From: Paenibacillus pedocola
Lineage (GTDB): Bacteria; Bacillota; Bacilli; Paenibacillales; Paenibacillaceae
Length of the DNA stretch: 64,000 nt
Assembly (NCBI RefSeq): GCF_031599675.1
Contig: NZ_CP134223.1
Span: forward strand, 4,402,001-4,466,000
Direction: 5' to 3'
Every line of letters begins with the position of its first letter. Within the stretch, counting starts at the first letter, position 1. This document shows, one piece after another, positions 42,903 through 51,810 of this stretch. A program made the position numbers and the translations under genes. The notes under the pieces were generated by a model that ran no database searches, was not told the DNA's origin, and saw nothing but the letters and a program-made list of their open reading frames with translations.

Positions 42903-42937
42903 AAAAACCGGCCGGGGGGAGTAATCCCCCCGGCTGG
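42903..42937 (-). terminator. Intrinsic terminator after metE
   Basis: A very GC-rich 13-bp stem (CCGGCCGGGGGGA/TCCCCCCGGCTGG on the plus strand, one G-T pair) with T5 following on the minus strand. Confidence 0.88.
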
Positions 42938-42946
42938 CCTGCCCGG

Positions 42947-45238
42947 TCATACTCTGACTTCCTTCCTAATGATCGCTGCCGCCTGTACCATGTTGCGCAG
43001 GGCAGCTCCCGTCTCCTCCCATCCTCTTGTCTTCAGCCCGCAGTCCGGATTGATCCAGAACTGCTCGGCATCCAGCACGCGCAAAGCCCGTTCAATACTC
43101 ACGGTCATTTCCGTCACGTCCGGCACACGCGGGCTATGAATATCATAGACGCCAAGTCCAATCCCTTTATCATATTCCTGCTCTTCAAAGCTCACGATCA
43201 GCTCCCCGTGGCTGCGTGAGGTTTCAATAGAGATGACATCCGCGTCCATCGCTGAGATCGATCCGATCATGTCATTGAAGTCGCTGTAGCACATATGGGT
43301 ATGAATTTGTGTTGTAGCCTTCACCGGGTTCGTAGCAATCCGGAACGATCTGACGGCCCAGTTCAAATAGTGCTCATGGTCTTCCGCCTTCAGCGGCAGC
43401 CCCTCACGGATGGCCGGCTCATCCACCTGGATCATTTCGATTCCGGCCTGCTCCAGTGCCTGAACCTCTTGGCGGAGGGCGAGCGCAATCTGTTTCGCTA
43501 CCTCTTCGCGGCTCAGGTCATCCCGCACGAAGGACCAGTTGAGAATGGTCACCGGCCCGGTCAGCATCCCTTTCACCGGCAGCGTCGTCAAGGACTGGGC
43601 ATAGACACTTTCCTTGACCGTCATCGGTTCGATGAAGGCGACATCGGCATATATGACCGGCGGCTTCACGCAGCGAGAGCCGTAGGACTGTACCCAGCCG
43701 CCTTTGGTAAAGAGGTATCCGTTCAGCTTCTCGCCGAAGAACTCCACCATATCCGTCCGCTCGAACTCCCCGTGCACCAGCACGTCCAGTCCGAGCTCCT
43801 CCTGAAAGGCAATCGCACTCTCAATCTGTTCGCGGACAAAGCCGTCGTACCGCTCCTGATTCCACACGCCTTTGCGCCATTTGAGCCGGGCCTGGCGTAC
43901 CTCAGCGGTCTGCGGGAAGCTTCCGATGGTCGTCGTCGGCAGCAGCGGCAGCTGCCACTTCTCGCGCTGCACCTTCAGCCGCTCTGCATACGGCAGGCTG
44001 CGTCTGTCCGGAAGCTGCTCCAGCTCGCGGACCTGCTCCGCTACATCCCGGCGCCCGCGCTCAGGCAGCGCCCGGAAGCGGGCCAACGCTTCACGGCTTT
44101 CTGCCAGCGCTGCAGCATAGGTGTCTTGCTCACCCCCGGCTGCGGCTGCGATCAGACTCAGCTCGGCCAGCTTTTCATCCGCGAAGGCAATGGCATTCTT
44201 CACTGTGCTCTTCAACCGGTCTTCGCCCTGTACTGATACAGGCACATGCAGCAGGCTGCAGGAAGGCTGCAGAATCAGCCGGCTGGCCGGCACATGGGTG
44301 CTCAGCTCACGGACCAGCTCCAGCTTGGCATCGGCATCACTGCGCCAGATGTTGCGCCCGTCAATAATGCCGGCGAAGAGCCATTTATCCTCCGGCCAGC
44401 CCAGCCGCCGGACCGACTCCAGATTGGCACCGCTATCATGGACGAAGTCAAGCCCGATACCTTGTACAGGTAGCTGCAGCAGGACTTCCAGCGGCTCTGC
44501 GGCTTCGAAATAAGTCTGGAGCAGCAGCTTAAGCCCCGGTACCTCTGCGGCGATTCTGCTGTAGATTGACTCCAGCAGCGCGATCTCTTCAGTAGTCAGC
44601 CCTGTTACAACTGCAGGCTCATCGATTTGTACCCAGGCTACACCCTCCTGCTGCAATTCCTTCAACAGCTGCACATAGACAGGCAGGAACCGATCGGCAA
44701 CCTGACGGATATCCGCCGCCGGGAACCCTTTGGATAGTTTAAGGAAGGTATAGAGTCCGGTAATAACAGGTTTGCCCTCAATGCCCGCCTTCTCCTTGGC
44801 GAACCGGTATGCGGCAAGCGGCTTGTTGGCTGTCAGGCGCGGGGTCTGGTTGCCAATCTCAGGTACGATATAGTGGTAATTTGTATTAAACCACTTGGTC
44901 ATTTCGCAGGCGGTTGCTTCGGTGTTGCCTCGCGCCATGGCGAAATAAAGATCGAGGGAGACCTCGCCTCCGTCATAACCATAACGCGGCGGGATAATGC
45001 CGAACATGGCGGCCGTATCAAGCACATGATCATAGAATGTGAAATCATTGACCGGGATTAAAGTGATGCCTGCCTCCTGCTGGGTTTTGAGATGCTGAAG
45101 CTGAAGTCCGGCCATTTCTGTGCGGAAAACCTCCTCATTGATTTTACCGCCCCAAAACGCCTCAAGCAGCTTCTTCCATTCCCGGTTTCTGCCGATTCTC
45201 GGATACCCGAGACTGCTTGTTGTAATCTTGTCAGCCAT
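42947..45238 (-). CDS. metE: Cobalamin-independent methionine synthase
   Basis: This 763-residue enzyme methylates homocysteine from methyltetrahydrofolate polyglutamate without B12. It has the typical two-barrel layout. The C-terminal zinc site is present as HMCYS (His and Cys) and the second Cys in NPDCGLKTRGW. The N-terminal barrel begins TSSLGYPRIGRNREWKK. AGGAGGG precedes the ATG at 45238. It stands alone, with an unusual structured leader and no clear SAM riboswitch or T-box. Confidence 0.96.
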   Translation of the reverse strand: MADKITTSSLGYPRIGRNREWKKLLEAFWGGKINEEVFRTEMAGLQLQHLKTQQEAGITLIPVNDFTFYDHVLDTAAMFGIIPPRYGYDGGEVSLDLYFAMARGNTEATACEMTKWFNTNYHYIVPEIGNQTPRLTANKPLAAYRFAKEKAGIEGKPVITGLYTFLKLSKGFPAADIRQVADRFLPVYVQLLKELQQEGVAWVQIDEPAVVTGLTTEEIALLESIYSRIAAEVPGLKLLLQTYFEAAEPLEVLLQLPVQGIGLDFVHDSGANLESVRRLGWPEDKWLFAGIIDGRNIWRSDADAKLELVRELSTHVPASRLILQPSCSLLHVPVSVQGEDRLKSTVKNAIAFADEKLAELSLIAAAAGGEQDTYAAALAESREALARFRALPERGRRDVAEQVRELEQLPDRRSLPYAERLKVQREKWQLPLLPTTTIGSFPQTAEVRQARLKWRKGVWNQERYDGFVREQIESAIAFQEELGLDVLVHGEFERTDMVEFFGEKLNGYLFTKGGWVQSYGSRCVKPPVIYADVAFIEPMTVKESVYAQSLTTLPVKGMLTGPVTILNWSFVRDDLSREEVAKQIALALRQEVQALEQAGIEMIQVDEPAIREGLPLKAEDHEHYLNWAVRSFRIATNPVKATTQIHTHMCYSDFNDMIGSISAMDADVISIETSRSHGELIVSFEEQEYDKGIGLGVYDIHSPRVPDVTEMTVSIERALRVLDAEQFWINPDCGLKTRGWEETGAALRNMVQAAAIIRKEVRV

Positions 45239-45322
45239 TTTAAATCCCTCCTATTTAGAATAGACCACATGAATATCGTTGTTATACGCTGCACAGGAAC
45301 ATCAGGGTAAGTACCATGTATC

Positions 45323-45370
45323 TCTGACACTGACACTGACACTGACTCTGACTCTGGCTCTGGCATTGGC
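45323..45370. repeat. Hexanucleotide microsatellite upstream of metE
   Basis: Eight consecutive units of the form WYTGRC (TCTGAC, ACTGAC x3, TCTGAC, TCTGGC x2, ATTGGC) lie 85 bases before the metE start. Repeat number could vary by slippage. Confidence 0.7.
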
Positions 45371-45442
45371 TCGAGCTCTGCTGCTGCCCGCTTTCCTAAT
45401 CTGATGCCATCATACTGAATCGCAAGGGGCTGCCGCAACAGA

Positions 45443-45492
45443 TTCCTGGCTTTCCAGCTATACACATTCCCTATAGCTGATGCCGCCAGGAA
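45443..45492 (-). other. Nested hairpin in the metE leader
   Basis: On the minus strand TTCCTGGC pairs with GCCAGGAA and, inside it, CAGCTATA pairs with TATAGCTG. Internal loops of 5 and 4 bases and a 9-base apical loop complete the element. It has no T run and so is not a simple terminator. It looks like a regulatory RNA element about 200 bases before metE. Confidence 0.55.
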
Positions 45493-45582
45493 CTTCTAAG
45501 CACTGCTGATGCCGCATAAGCCCATGCACTTTCTCCACACGATTTCCACTCCAAAAGACCGGAAACAACGGAGAGGACGCAC

Positions 45583-45624
45583 AAAAACGGCAATACCTTC
45601 CCTTAACCGGGTGGCATTGCCGTT
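45583..45624 (-). terminator. Intrinsic terminator of the Bce-DedA-UppP operon
   Basis: AACGGCAAT and ATTGCCGTT form the outer stem and T5 follows on the minus strand, 50 bases after uppP. Confidence 0.85.
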
Positions 45625-45674
45625 CCAATGAACGGGCTATAAATTAGGTTTATGGGTAACGCTCTGTCCGCTGC

Positions 45675-46535
45675 TTAGAACCAGATCAGATAGACCACTA
45701 AGGCCAGCAGAATCCGGTAAATCGCGAACGGCAGCAGCTTGATCCGGTTAATCAGCTTCAGGAAGAAGCGCATCGAGATCAGTGCGAACAGAAAGGCGCT
45801 AATAAAGCCGAATATAAAAAACGGCAGCGCATCCAGCGTGAAATACTGCCAGTTCTTGATCAGTGAAATCAGACTCGCACCGGCCATGATCGGTACCGCC
45901 ATAATAAAGGTGAAATCCGCCGCGGCCCGGTGGCTCATCCCCAGCAGCACGCCTCCAGATATCGTCGAGCCGGAGCGTGAGAAGCCCGGCCAGAGGGAAA
46001 TGCACTGGATCAAACCGACTGATATCGCCTGCCGGTATGTAATTTGATCGACACTTTCTGTTTTGACCTTCTTAGGGGCAAAACGGTCGGCGCAGATCAT
46101 GAACACCGCCCCGACTACCAGCCCGATCAGTACCGTCGAGGTCGAGAACAGGTGTTCATCAATATAATCCTCGAACAGAAAGCCGAAGATCCCCGCCGGA
46201 ATAAGTCCCACAATGACCTGCGCCAGCTTCAGCCGGCCTTCCGTCTCCACCTGCGGCACGCCTTCCGGTACAGCCGTCATCTCCTTGCGGCTGAACCGCT
46301 TGAGGCCCAGCAGATCAATAAACCGGTTGCGGAAGATAATGACCACCGCCAGAATTGATCCCAGCTGGATTACAACCTTGAACGTGTTCGCTGTGTATTT
46401 TCCCAGAAACTCCTGCGATTTCAGCCACATATCATCAACGATGATCATATGGCCTGTGGAGGAAACCGGAGCAAACTCGGTCAAACCTTCTACAATACCC
46501 AGAATAATAGCTTTAATAATGGTTAGCAGCTCCAT
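45675..46535 (-). CDS. uppP: Undecaprenyl-diphosphatase
   Basis: A 286-residue membrane enzyme that dephosphorylates undecaprenyl pyrophosphate, recycling the lipid carrier of cell-wall synthesis; extra copies give bacitracin resistance. The two catalytic blocks are visible: EGLTEFAPVSSTGHMIIVDD near the N-terminus and PGFSRSGSTISGG near residue 180. It has about eight helices. It lies 18 bases after the DedA gene in what appears to be one transcript with a Bce-type ABC transporter. AAGGAGGG precedes the ATG. Confidence 0.95.
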   Translation of the reverse strand: MELLTIIKAIILGIVEGLTEFAPVSSTGHMIIVDDMWLKSQEFLGKYTANTFKVVIQLGSILAVVIIFRNRFIDLLGLKRFSRKEMTAVPEGVPQVETEGRLKLAQVIVGLIPAGIFGFLFEDYIDEHLFSTSTVLIGLVVGAVFMICADRFAPKKVKTESVDQITYRQAISVGLIQCISLWPGFSRSGSTISGGVLLGMSHRAAADFTFIMAVPIMAGASLISLIKNWQYFTLDALPFFIFGFISAFLFALISMRFFLKLINRIKLLPFAIYRILLALVVYLIWF

Positions 46536-46553
46536 GTTTATCCCTCCTTATGT

Positions 46554-47183
46554 TTAAGCTTTTCCACGCGCTTTGCCCGCTGTCTGGCGTCTGCGGAAAT
46601 ACAGCAGTCCCAGTACAAGAACCCCGGCAACAAGCACGGCGTATACGATGTTCGAATATGTGTCCATATATACTGCAATATCCTCCCATGATTCTCCCAG
46701 GGCCGCACCCAGCGAGATGAGCAGCAGGTTCCAGGCCAGTGTGCCGATGGTGGTGAACAGCAGGAAGTGGCCGAATTTCATCCCGGACATCCCGGCCGGA
46801 ATCGAAATCAGACTGCGCACCAGCGGAATCATCCGGCAGAACAGCACGGTCCAGTAGCCGTATTTATCAAACCAGGCATCGGCCCGGCGGATATCCTTGG
46901 CGCTGATCCGGATCCATCCGCCCCAGCGTTCGACGATCCGCTCCAGTCTGCTTACATCCAGCATCCGGCCGATCCAGTACAGCACGACTGCACCAAGAAG
47001 TGATCCGGCAGTAGCCGCAATCAGCACACCGGTAATGGTCATACCGGAGGTGGTGGTCATGAACCCGCCGAACGGGAGGATGATCTCTGAAGGAATCGGC
47101 GGAAAAATATTTTCCAGAGCCAGCATCAGCAGAATGCCGGCGTAGCCGAACTGCTCCATAAAGTCAGTAATCCATGTTTTCAT
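46554..47183 (-). CDS. DedA-family membrane protein
   Basis: A 209-residue protein with the DedA pattern (NIFPPIPSEIILPFGGFM; FCRMIPLVRSLISIPAGMSGM, with the conserved Arg) and four to five hydrophobic segments. Some DedA proteins translocate undecaprenyl phosphate back across the membrane. Being between a Bce-type transporter and uppP, this role fits better than a generic one, but it is inferred from position. It starts 16 bases after the permease gene. Confidence 0.9.
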   Translation of the reverse strand: MKTWITDFMEQFGYAGILLMLALENIFPPIPSEIILPFGGFMTTTSGMTITGVLIAATAGSLLGAVVLYWIGRMLDVSRLERIVERWGGWIRISAKDIRRADAWFDKYGYWTVLFCRMIPLVRSLISIPAGMSGMKFGHFLLFTTIGTLAWNLLLISLGAALGESWEDIAVYMDTYSNIVYAVLVAGVLVLGLLYFRRRQTAGKARGKA

Positions 47184-47199
47184 TAGCAGGTCCCCGCTT

Positions 47200-49149
47200 T
47201 CAGAACAGATTTTTTTTGAGATTGCGCAGATAACGGCCGCGGATCAGGATGAAATACAGCCCCTGCGCTGCCAGGTAACCGGCCAGCACCGCCCCTGTTT
47301 CAGCAGCGATAGACAGATAGAAGAGCCGCTGCAGGGCAATAAAAGCAAACAAACTGTGCATCATGGCTATCCCTACCGGCACGAAGAACATCAGCGCAAG
47401 CTGCAGGGTTAAGGAACGGTCCAGCTCCTGATCGGTCAGCCCCATTTTGGACAAAGTGGAATACTGCAGCCGGTCATGGTCAAGATCCGTATATAGCCGG
47501 AAATAAAGGAAGCTGCCTGCGGCGATAAAAAACACGGTACCGACCAAGAGCGAAGCGAACAGCATTGTGCTGTACAGCGTCTTCTGAATTTCAAACAGCG
47601 TCCCGCTGACCACAACCGCATACGGGGAGTAGCTTTCATAGGCTACTTTGCCTTTATCAGCGAGTGTCCTTGCAATACCGGCAGTTTGCGGGAAATCATC
47701 AACGTAGAAGCCCGTATAATAGTCAATCTGTGCCGGAACAATGGAGTGGAACAGACTGTCACTGACTACAACTCCGCTGAAATCCCCGCCGTCCCGCCCG
47801 TCCAGCTCAGGCAACAGATATTCGGCAATCGGGACATGCTCCGTATAGCCGGTCTCCACAATCTCTGTACCCTGTTCCAGGGTGTACACTACTTTGATCC
47901 GGCCCTTGGTTAAGCTGCGGTCCCGCTGGGAGCCGATCATCACCAGTCCTTCATTCCCTTGAAGCGGCTGCTCATGGGAGATAAATCCGGCCTGCTGCAG
48001 AGCCAGCTTATAATCGCTGTATGCCATCAGCGGCAGCTGACGGGTCCGGTCCGGCCCGGTCTGGGACCTTACTTCCGCGTATTTTACCGGTATTGATAGC
48101 GTTTCATAAGGCAGGCCCAGACGCTCCAGCTCATCCCGGATGCCCCGTAGATCTCCTTCTGCGTTGTAGCCGGCCTGACTTCCTTTGGCCACATAACCTA
48201 CAGCCGCAGGATAATCCAGCTTCAGCTCTCTAGACAAGGTATGAATGGATGCAAATACACCTACAGAAGTGAAAGAGACTGCCGAAACAATGGTCACCAT
48301 AAAAAACATCCGCCCGTTGTCCTTCCAGCGGTGAGACAAGCCTGAGAGCATAATCATATGGGTCTTATGCCAATAGAAGCGGCGCATCCCCCGCAGGAGC
48401 TTAACGATGTAGAGACTCAGCTGTGTATAGAACAGATAGGTCCCGGCAACCGTAATGGCCACCACCGGGAACATGACCATCTCTACGGAAGCTGCTGTTG
48501 CCGAAGCTGCCAGACCATAACCGCCCAACAGCAGCAGCGCAGAGACAACAGCCAGCAAAGGAGACACCCGCGGCTCCCTCTCCGCTCTGCGTCCGCTCTG
48601 GAACAACCCGCGCGGAGATTCCCGGCCGATAAAGGCAAAGGTGCACAGGGAGATCAGCACGAACAGGAGGGCGAAGCTGCTGACCGTTAACAGGGGTGCC
48701 TGCCAGGAGAAGTAAAATTCCAGCGGCGCGATCCCGAGAAATTCCGCTCCAATCATCAGAAACAGCTTGCCGAGCAGCAGGCCAAGCACAGTGCCGGTCA
48801 GAATTGCAGAGCTGCCGATCAGCATGTTTTCCAGAAACACCATCGTGTTCAGCTGTCCCTTGGTCATCCCGTGCATCAGCAGAATGCTGAATTCCAGCTT
48901 GCGCGACTGCAGAAAAGAGCCTACGGACACCAGCATGAACAGCGAGGAGAACACAAAGATTATCCCTTCCGCCACCATCATCGTATTAGCCGCCGTGCTC
49001 AGAATCGTATCCCTGGCGATGGCCGGATGAAAAATAAACAGTGCACAGAGAAAGAAAACCATTACGGAAAAAGCGCTGCTGACAAAATAAGCGGCATATT
49101 TGCGTTTATTCCTTGCGACATTCCTATAAGCGAACTGGCGAAAGGTCAT
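47200..49149 (-). CDS. Bce-type ABC transporter permease (FtsX family)
   Basis: A 649-residue membrane protein of the BceB/VraG/YtsD group. The N-terminus is typical (FRQFAYRNVARNKRKYAAYF). There are about ten predicted helices and one large extracellular region (about 310-510) between two helices, where these permeases contact peptide antibiotics or their lipid target. The ATPase gene overlaps its start by 26 bases, so the two are coupled. Bce transporters also act as the sensor for a BceS kinase; a matching two-component system is at 53.3-55.0 kb. Confidence 0.9.
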   Translation of the reverse strand: MTFRQFAYRNVARNKRKYAAYFVSSAFSVMVFFLCALFIFHPAIARDTILSTAANTMMVAEGIIFVFSSLFMLVSVGSFLQSRKLEFSILLMHGMTKGQLNTMVFLENMLIGSSAILTGTVLGLLLGKLFLMIGAEFLGIAPLEFYFSWQAPLLTVSSFALLFVLISLCTFAFIGRESPRGLFQSGRRAEREPRVSPLLAVVSALLLLGGYGLAASATAASVEMVMFPVVAITVAGTYLFYTQLSLYIVKLLRGMRRFYWHKTHMIMLSGLSHRWKDNGRMFFMVTIVSAVSFTSVGVFASIHTLSRELKLDYPAAVGYVAKGSQAGYNAEGDLRGIRDELERLGLPYETLSIPVKYAEVRSQTGPDRTRQLPLMAYSDYKLALQQAGFISHEQPLQGNEGLVMIGSQRDRSLTKGRIKVVYTLEQGTEIVETGYTEHVPIAEYLLPELDGRDGGDFSGVVVSDSLFHSIVPAQIDYYTGFYVDDFPQTAGIARTLADKGKVAYESYSPYAVVVSGTLFEIQKTLYSTMLFASLLVGTVFFIAAGSFLYFRLYTDLDHDRLQYSTLSKMGLTDQELDRSLTLQLALMFFVPVGIAMMHSLFAFIALQRLFYLSIAAETGAVLAGYLAAQGLYFILIRGRYLRNLKKNLF

Positions 49150-49894
49150 GAGCCGCTCCCCCCAGCAGCGACAGCATGTCGATGATGTTCTGGAAAAAAG
49201 CCGCCCTGCTGCTGCCGCGGTACATCTCGCTGTAGAAACGTCCGTCTTTAATAAAAATCACCCGGTGGCAAAAGCTCGCTGCCACCGCATCATGTGTAAC
49301 CATCAGTACCGTGGCGCCTTCTGCCTCATTCACCTCGGCCAGCAGGTTCATGACTTCGCCTGCTGCCTTGGAGTCCAGGCTGCCTGTCGGCTCATCCGCC
49401 AGAATCAGCGACGGGCGGTGAATCATCGCCCGGGCAATCGCTACCCGTTGCATCTGGCCGCCGGAAAGCTCATAGGTCCGCTTGGATAATAGTGGCGTGA
49501 TGTCCAGTCTCAGCGCTGCTTCCTTCAGTCTGCTCTCCATCTCCGCTACGGAGACGCCGGCAAGCGTCAGCGGAAGCACGATGTTCTCCTCCACAGTGAG
49601 CGTATCAAGCAAATTATACTGCTGGAAGACGAACCCCAGCTCCTTGCGGCGGAACAGCGCCTTATCCTTGCGCCCCAGCCTGTTTGGGTCCCGTCCGCCG
49701 ATCATGACTTCACCCGAGGTAGGCTCATCTATCGTTGCAATGACGTTCAGCAGGGTAGTTTTGCCGCTGCCCGAAGGTCCCATAATACCGACAAACTCCC
49801 CTTTCTCCACAGCAAAGCGGATATGGTTAAGCGCATGGATGGACACCTTGCCCTCATATATTTTGGATAGATTATGAACGTCTAACAGGGGCAA
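49124..49894 (-). CDS. Bce-type ABC transporter ATP-binding protein
   Basis: A 256-residue ATPase with Walker A (GPSGSGKT, about residues 38-45), Q-loop (FVFQQYN), signature LSGGQ, Walker B (LILADEP) and the H-loop (VTHD). It belongs to the MacB/BceA group that works with FtsX-like permeases. The start codon appears to be TTG at 49894 with AAGGAG nine bases upstream; the first ATG would remove conserved strands. It is the first gene of the Bce-DedA-UppP unit. Confidence 0.9.
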   Translation of the reverse strand: MPLLDVHNLSKIYEGKVSIHALNHIRFAVEKGEFVGIMGPSGSGKTTLLNVIATIDEPTSGEVMIGGRDPNRLGRKDKALFRRKELGFVFQQYNLLDTLTVEENIVLPLTLAGVSVAEMESRLKEAALRLDITPLLSKRTYELSGGQMQRVAIARAMIHRPSLILADEPTGSLDSKAAGEVMNLLAEVNEAEGATVLMVTHDAVAASFCHRVIFIKDGRFYSEMYRGSSRAAFFQNIIDMLSLLGGAAHDLSPVRL

Positions 49895-49929
49895 GTGCGT
49901 CCGCTCCTTCTGTGATTTGGATTGTCTTC

Positions 49930-49994
49930 ATTATACAAACTGTAAACTTTAGCTGCTATTTCTGAAACTTACAGTCACCTTACATAATTGTAAG
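49930..49994 (-). promoter_or_regulatory. Candidate promoter and operator of the Bce-type operon
   Basis: TATAAT (49930-49935, minus strand) lies 35 bases before the ATPase start, without a recognisable -35. About 45-70 bases upstream of the predicted start are CTTACA-N4-TGTAAG (49979-49994, perfect inverted repeat) and a further TGTAAG (49967-49974 region). This is the place for a BceR-like activator. Confidence 0.45.
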
Positions 49995-50004
49995 CAAGAC
50001 AGGG

Positions 50005-50033
50005 TTGACAGCGAATATAGGAAAGATTATATT
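50005..50033 (+). promoter_or_regulatory. Strong sigma-A promoter of namA
   Basis: TTGACA (50005-50010) and TATATT (50028-50033) are separated by 17 bases, about 90 bases before the gene. Confidence 0.7.
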
Positions 50034-50036
50034 TAT

Positions 50037-50052
50037 ATGCATGAGCATGCAT
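50037..50052. promoter_or_regulatory. Palindromic operator at the namA start point
   Basis: ATGCATG-AG-CATGCAT is a perfect 7-2-7 inverted repeat covering the predicted transcription start. It is a candidate site for a repressor, possibly the MarR-type protein encoded just downstream. Confidence 0.5.
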
Positions 50053-50122
50053 TTATTATTTCGCTTGACCTGTTTACATAAAAGCATGCCAAATTCAGAA
50101 CCCTGCCAAGGAGAGATAAAAA

Positions 50123-51160
50123 ATGAACGATCTGTTCACACCTTATGAGCTAAAGGATTTAAAGCTGAAAAACCGTGTGGTTATGCCTCCTATGTGCCAA
50201 TATTCAGTTACGGCTAAGGACGGGATTGCTACGGATTGGCATTATAACCACTACGTAAGCCGGGCCGTCGGCGGAACCGGACTGATCATCATAGAAATGA
50301 CCGACGTAGATCCGGATGGCCGGATTACAGATTATGATCTGGGCATCTGGTCGGATGAGCATATTGCCGGCTTGGCGAGAATTGTAGACGCCTGCCATGC
50401 CTATGGCGCTAAAGTGGGGATTCAAATTGCCCATGCCGGACGCAAAGCCGAAGACGCAGCGGTGCCTGTGTCCTCCTCCCCGATCCCGTTCGATGATAAA
50501 TCCAAAACACCGCGTGAACTGACAACGGCGGAAGTGAAAGAAATGGTGAACAAATTCCAGGCAGGTGTAAGACGGGCAGTTCAGGCCGGTTTCGATGTCA
50601 TTGAACTGCACGGCGCCCACGGCTATCTGATCCACCAGTTCCACTCGCCGCTGACAAACCGCAGAACCGATGAATACGGCCAGGACCTTACTTTGTTCGG
50701 AAAAGAAGTCATCGCTGCCGCCAAACGTGAAATGCCGGAAGGTATGCCGCTCATTATGCGCATCTCGGCACAGGAATATGTTGAAGGCGGCTACGGCATC
50801 AAGGAGAGTCTTGCTATTGGCGCAGCCTATAAGGAAGCGGGAGCGGATATTTTCCATATCAGCGCCGGCGGTGAAGGAGCGATTGCTGCTGCAGGCAGAC
50901 CGGGTACACATGCAGCCTATCAGGTTCCGCTTGCACGGGCCTTCAAGCAGGAGCTGGCAGTTCCGGTAATTGCTGTAGGCCGGCTGGATGAAGCAGCGCT
51001 CGCCAACGCGGTTATCGGCAATGAGGATGCTGATCTTATAGCTGTGGGCCGGGGGATGCTGAGAAATCCTTACTGGACGCTGGAGGCCGGCGTACAGCTA
51101 GGCAAAGAAGCCGGTGTTCCAAAGCAGTATACATTTGGGTTCCCGAGAGTCCACAACTAA
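50123..51160 (+). CDS. namA: NADPH dehydrogenase, old yellow enzyme family (YqjM/NamA-like)
   Basis: A 345-residue FMN enzyme that reduces alpha,beta-unsaturated carbonyls and other electrophiles. The YqjM-class features are present: the flavin-tuning Cys and active-site Tyr in MPPMCQYS, the His/His pair region (IELHGAHGYLIHQFHSPLTNRRTDEYG) and the C-terminal GRGMLRNPYW. It has its own strong promoter with an operator. A MarR-type gene follows 144 bases later on the same strand. GGAGAG precedes the ATG. Confidence 0.92.
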   Translation: MNDLFTPYELKDLKLKNRVVMPPMCQYSVTAKDGIATDWHYNHYVSRAVGGTGLIIIEMTDVDPDGRITDYDLGIWSDEHIAGLARIVDACHAYGAKVGIQIAHAGRKAEDAAVPVSSSPIPFDDKSKTPRELTTAEVKEMVNKFQAGVRRAVQAGFDVIELHGAHGYLIHQFHSPLTNRRTDEYGQDLTLFGKEVIAAAKREMPEGMPLIMRISAQEYVEGGYGIKESLAIGAAYKEAGADIFHISAGGEGAIAAAGRPGTHAAYQVPLARAFKQELAVPVIAVGRLDEAALANAVIGNEDADLIAVGRGMLRNPYWTLEAGVQLGKEAGVPKQYTFGFPRVHN

Positions 51161-51304
51161 GCCGGGAGCTAAACTGTTCTAGTCTGCAGAGCACACGGCG
51201 TTCAGTCAGTCGGGCTTCTTTTCTCGCAACCTGCGGGGTGATGATGGTATAATGGATACTACTAAATTTCATGTGCCGGCATACACCGGGAGAGGATTTT
51301 GCAG

Positions 51305-51739
51305 ATGAAGAATAACCTGGAGGATGAGCTGATTACCAGCTGGTTGTCTCTGACTCATATACAGATGAATGTGGCGAATGAACTTGAAGCGAGGCTGCAG
51401 GAGAATTATCAGCTGTCCCTGAAGGAATTCTACCTGCTGCTCTTTCTCTCCGAGGCTCCGGAGAAGAAGCTGAAGCTCCAGCAGCTGGAGGCGATGGTCG
51501 GGCTTAGCCAGAGCGCCGTTTCCCGGCTGGTCAGCCGCTTTGAAGCCAAGGGCTGCGGAGCGCTGGAGCGGAAATCCTGCGACGCTGACCGCAGAAGTAT
51601 CTATACTTCGCTGACTGCCTACGGGCAGAGCAAGGTAGACCGCGCGCGGGTAACCGTGAACGAGGTGCTGGCTGAGGCCTTCCCCCAGAGTGAAACCGCG
51701 CAGCTTCTGGAGCAGCTTGCCCGCCCGAAACAGCAATGA
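51305..51739 (+). CDS. MarR-family transcriptional regulator
   Basis: A 144-residue winged-helix regulator (LKEFYLLLFLSEAPEKKLKLQQLEAMVGLSQSAVSRLVSRFEAKG; wing with CDADRRSIYTSLTAYG). The ATG at 51305 is used with GAGAGG upstream; an in-frame TTG two codons earlier is too close to that site. Such proteins often repress detoxification genes and respond to small molecules or oxidation. The neighbouring namA with its palindromic operator is the natural candidate target. Confidence 0.9.
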   Translation: MKNNLEDELITSWLSLTHIQMNVANELEARLQENYQLSLKEFYLLLFLSEAPEKKLKLQQLEAMVGLSQSAVSRLVSRFEAKGCGALERKSCDADRRSIYTSLTAYGQSKVDRARVTVNEVLAEAFPQSETAQLLEQLARPKQQ

Positions 51740-51765
51740 TCTGCTGCTGACCTGGCAGGATACAA

Positions 51766-51810
51766 ACAAGAACCCGCTGTCCGATTTCTGGGATGGCGGG
51801 TTTTCTTGTT
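51766..51810. terminator. Bidirectional terminator
   Basis: AACAAGAACCCGC pairs with GCGGGTTTTCTTGTT with a small bulge. It lies between the convergent MarR and XRE genes; T-rich ends occur on both sides. Confidence 0.8.

Noticed and set aside
45058..45465. Open frame of 135 codons overlapping the metE start
   Set aside because: It is out of frame with metE, low-complexity over the hexamer repeat and lacks a clear ribosome site. It is kept only as a possible leader peptide in the findings.
45239..45480. SAM riboswitch, T-box or cobalamin riboswitch before metE
   Set aside because: None of the conserved core sequences of these classes could be found on the minus strand.
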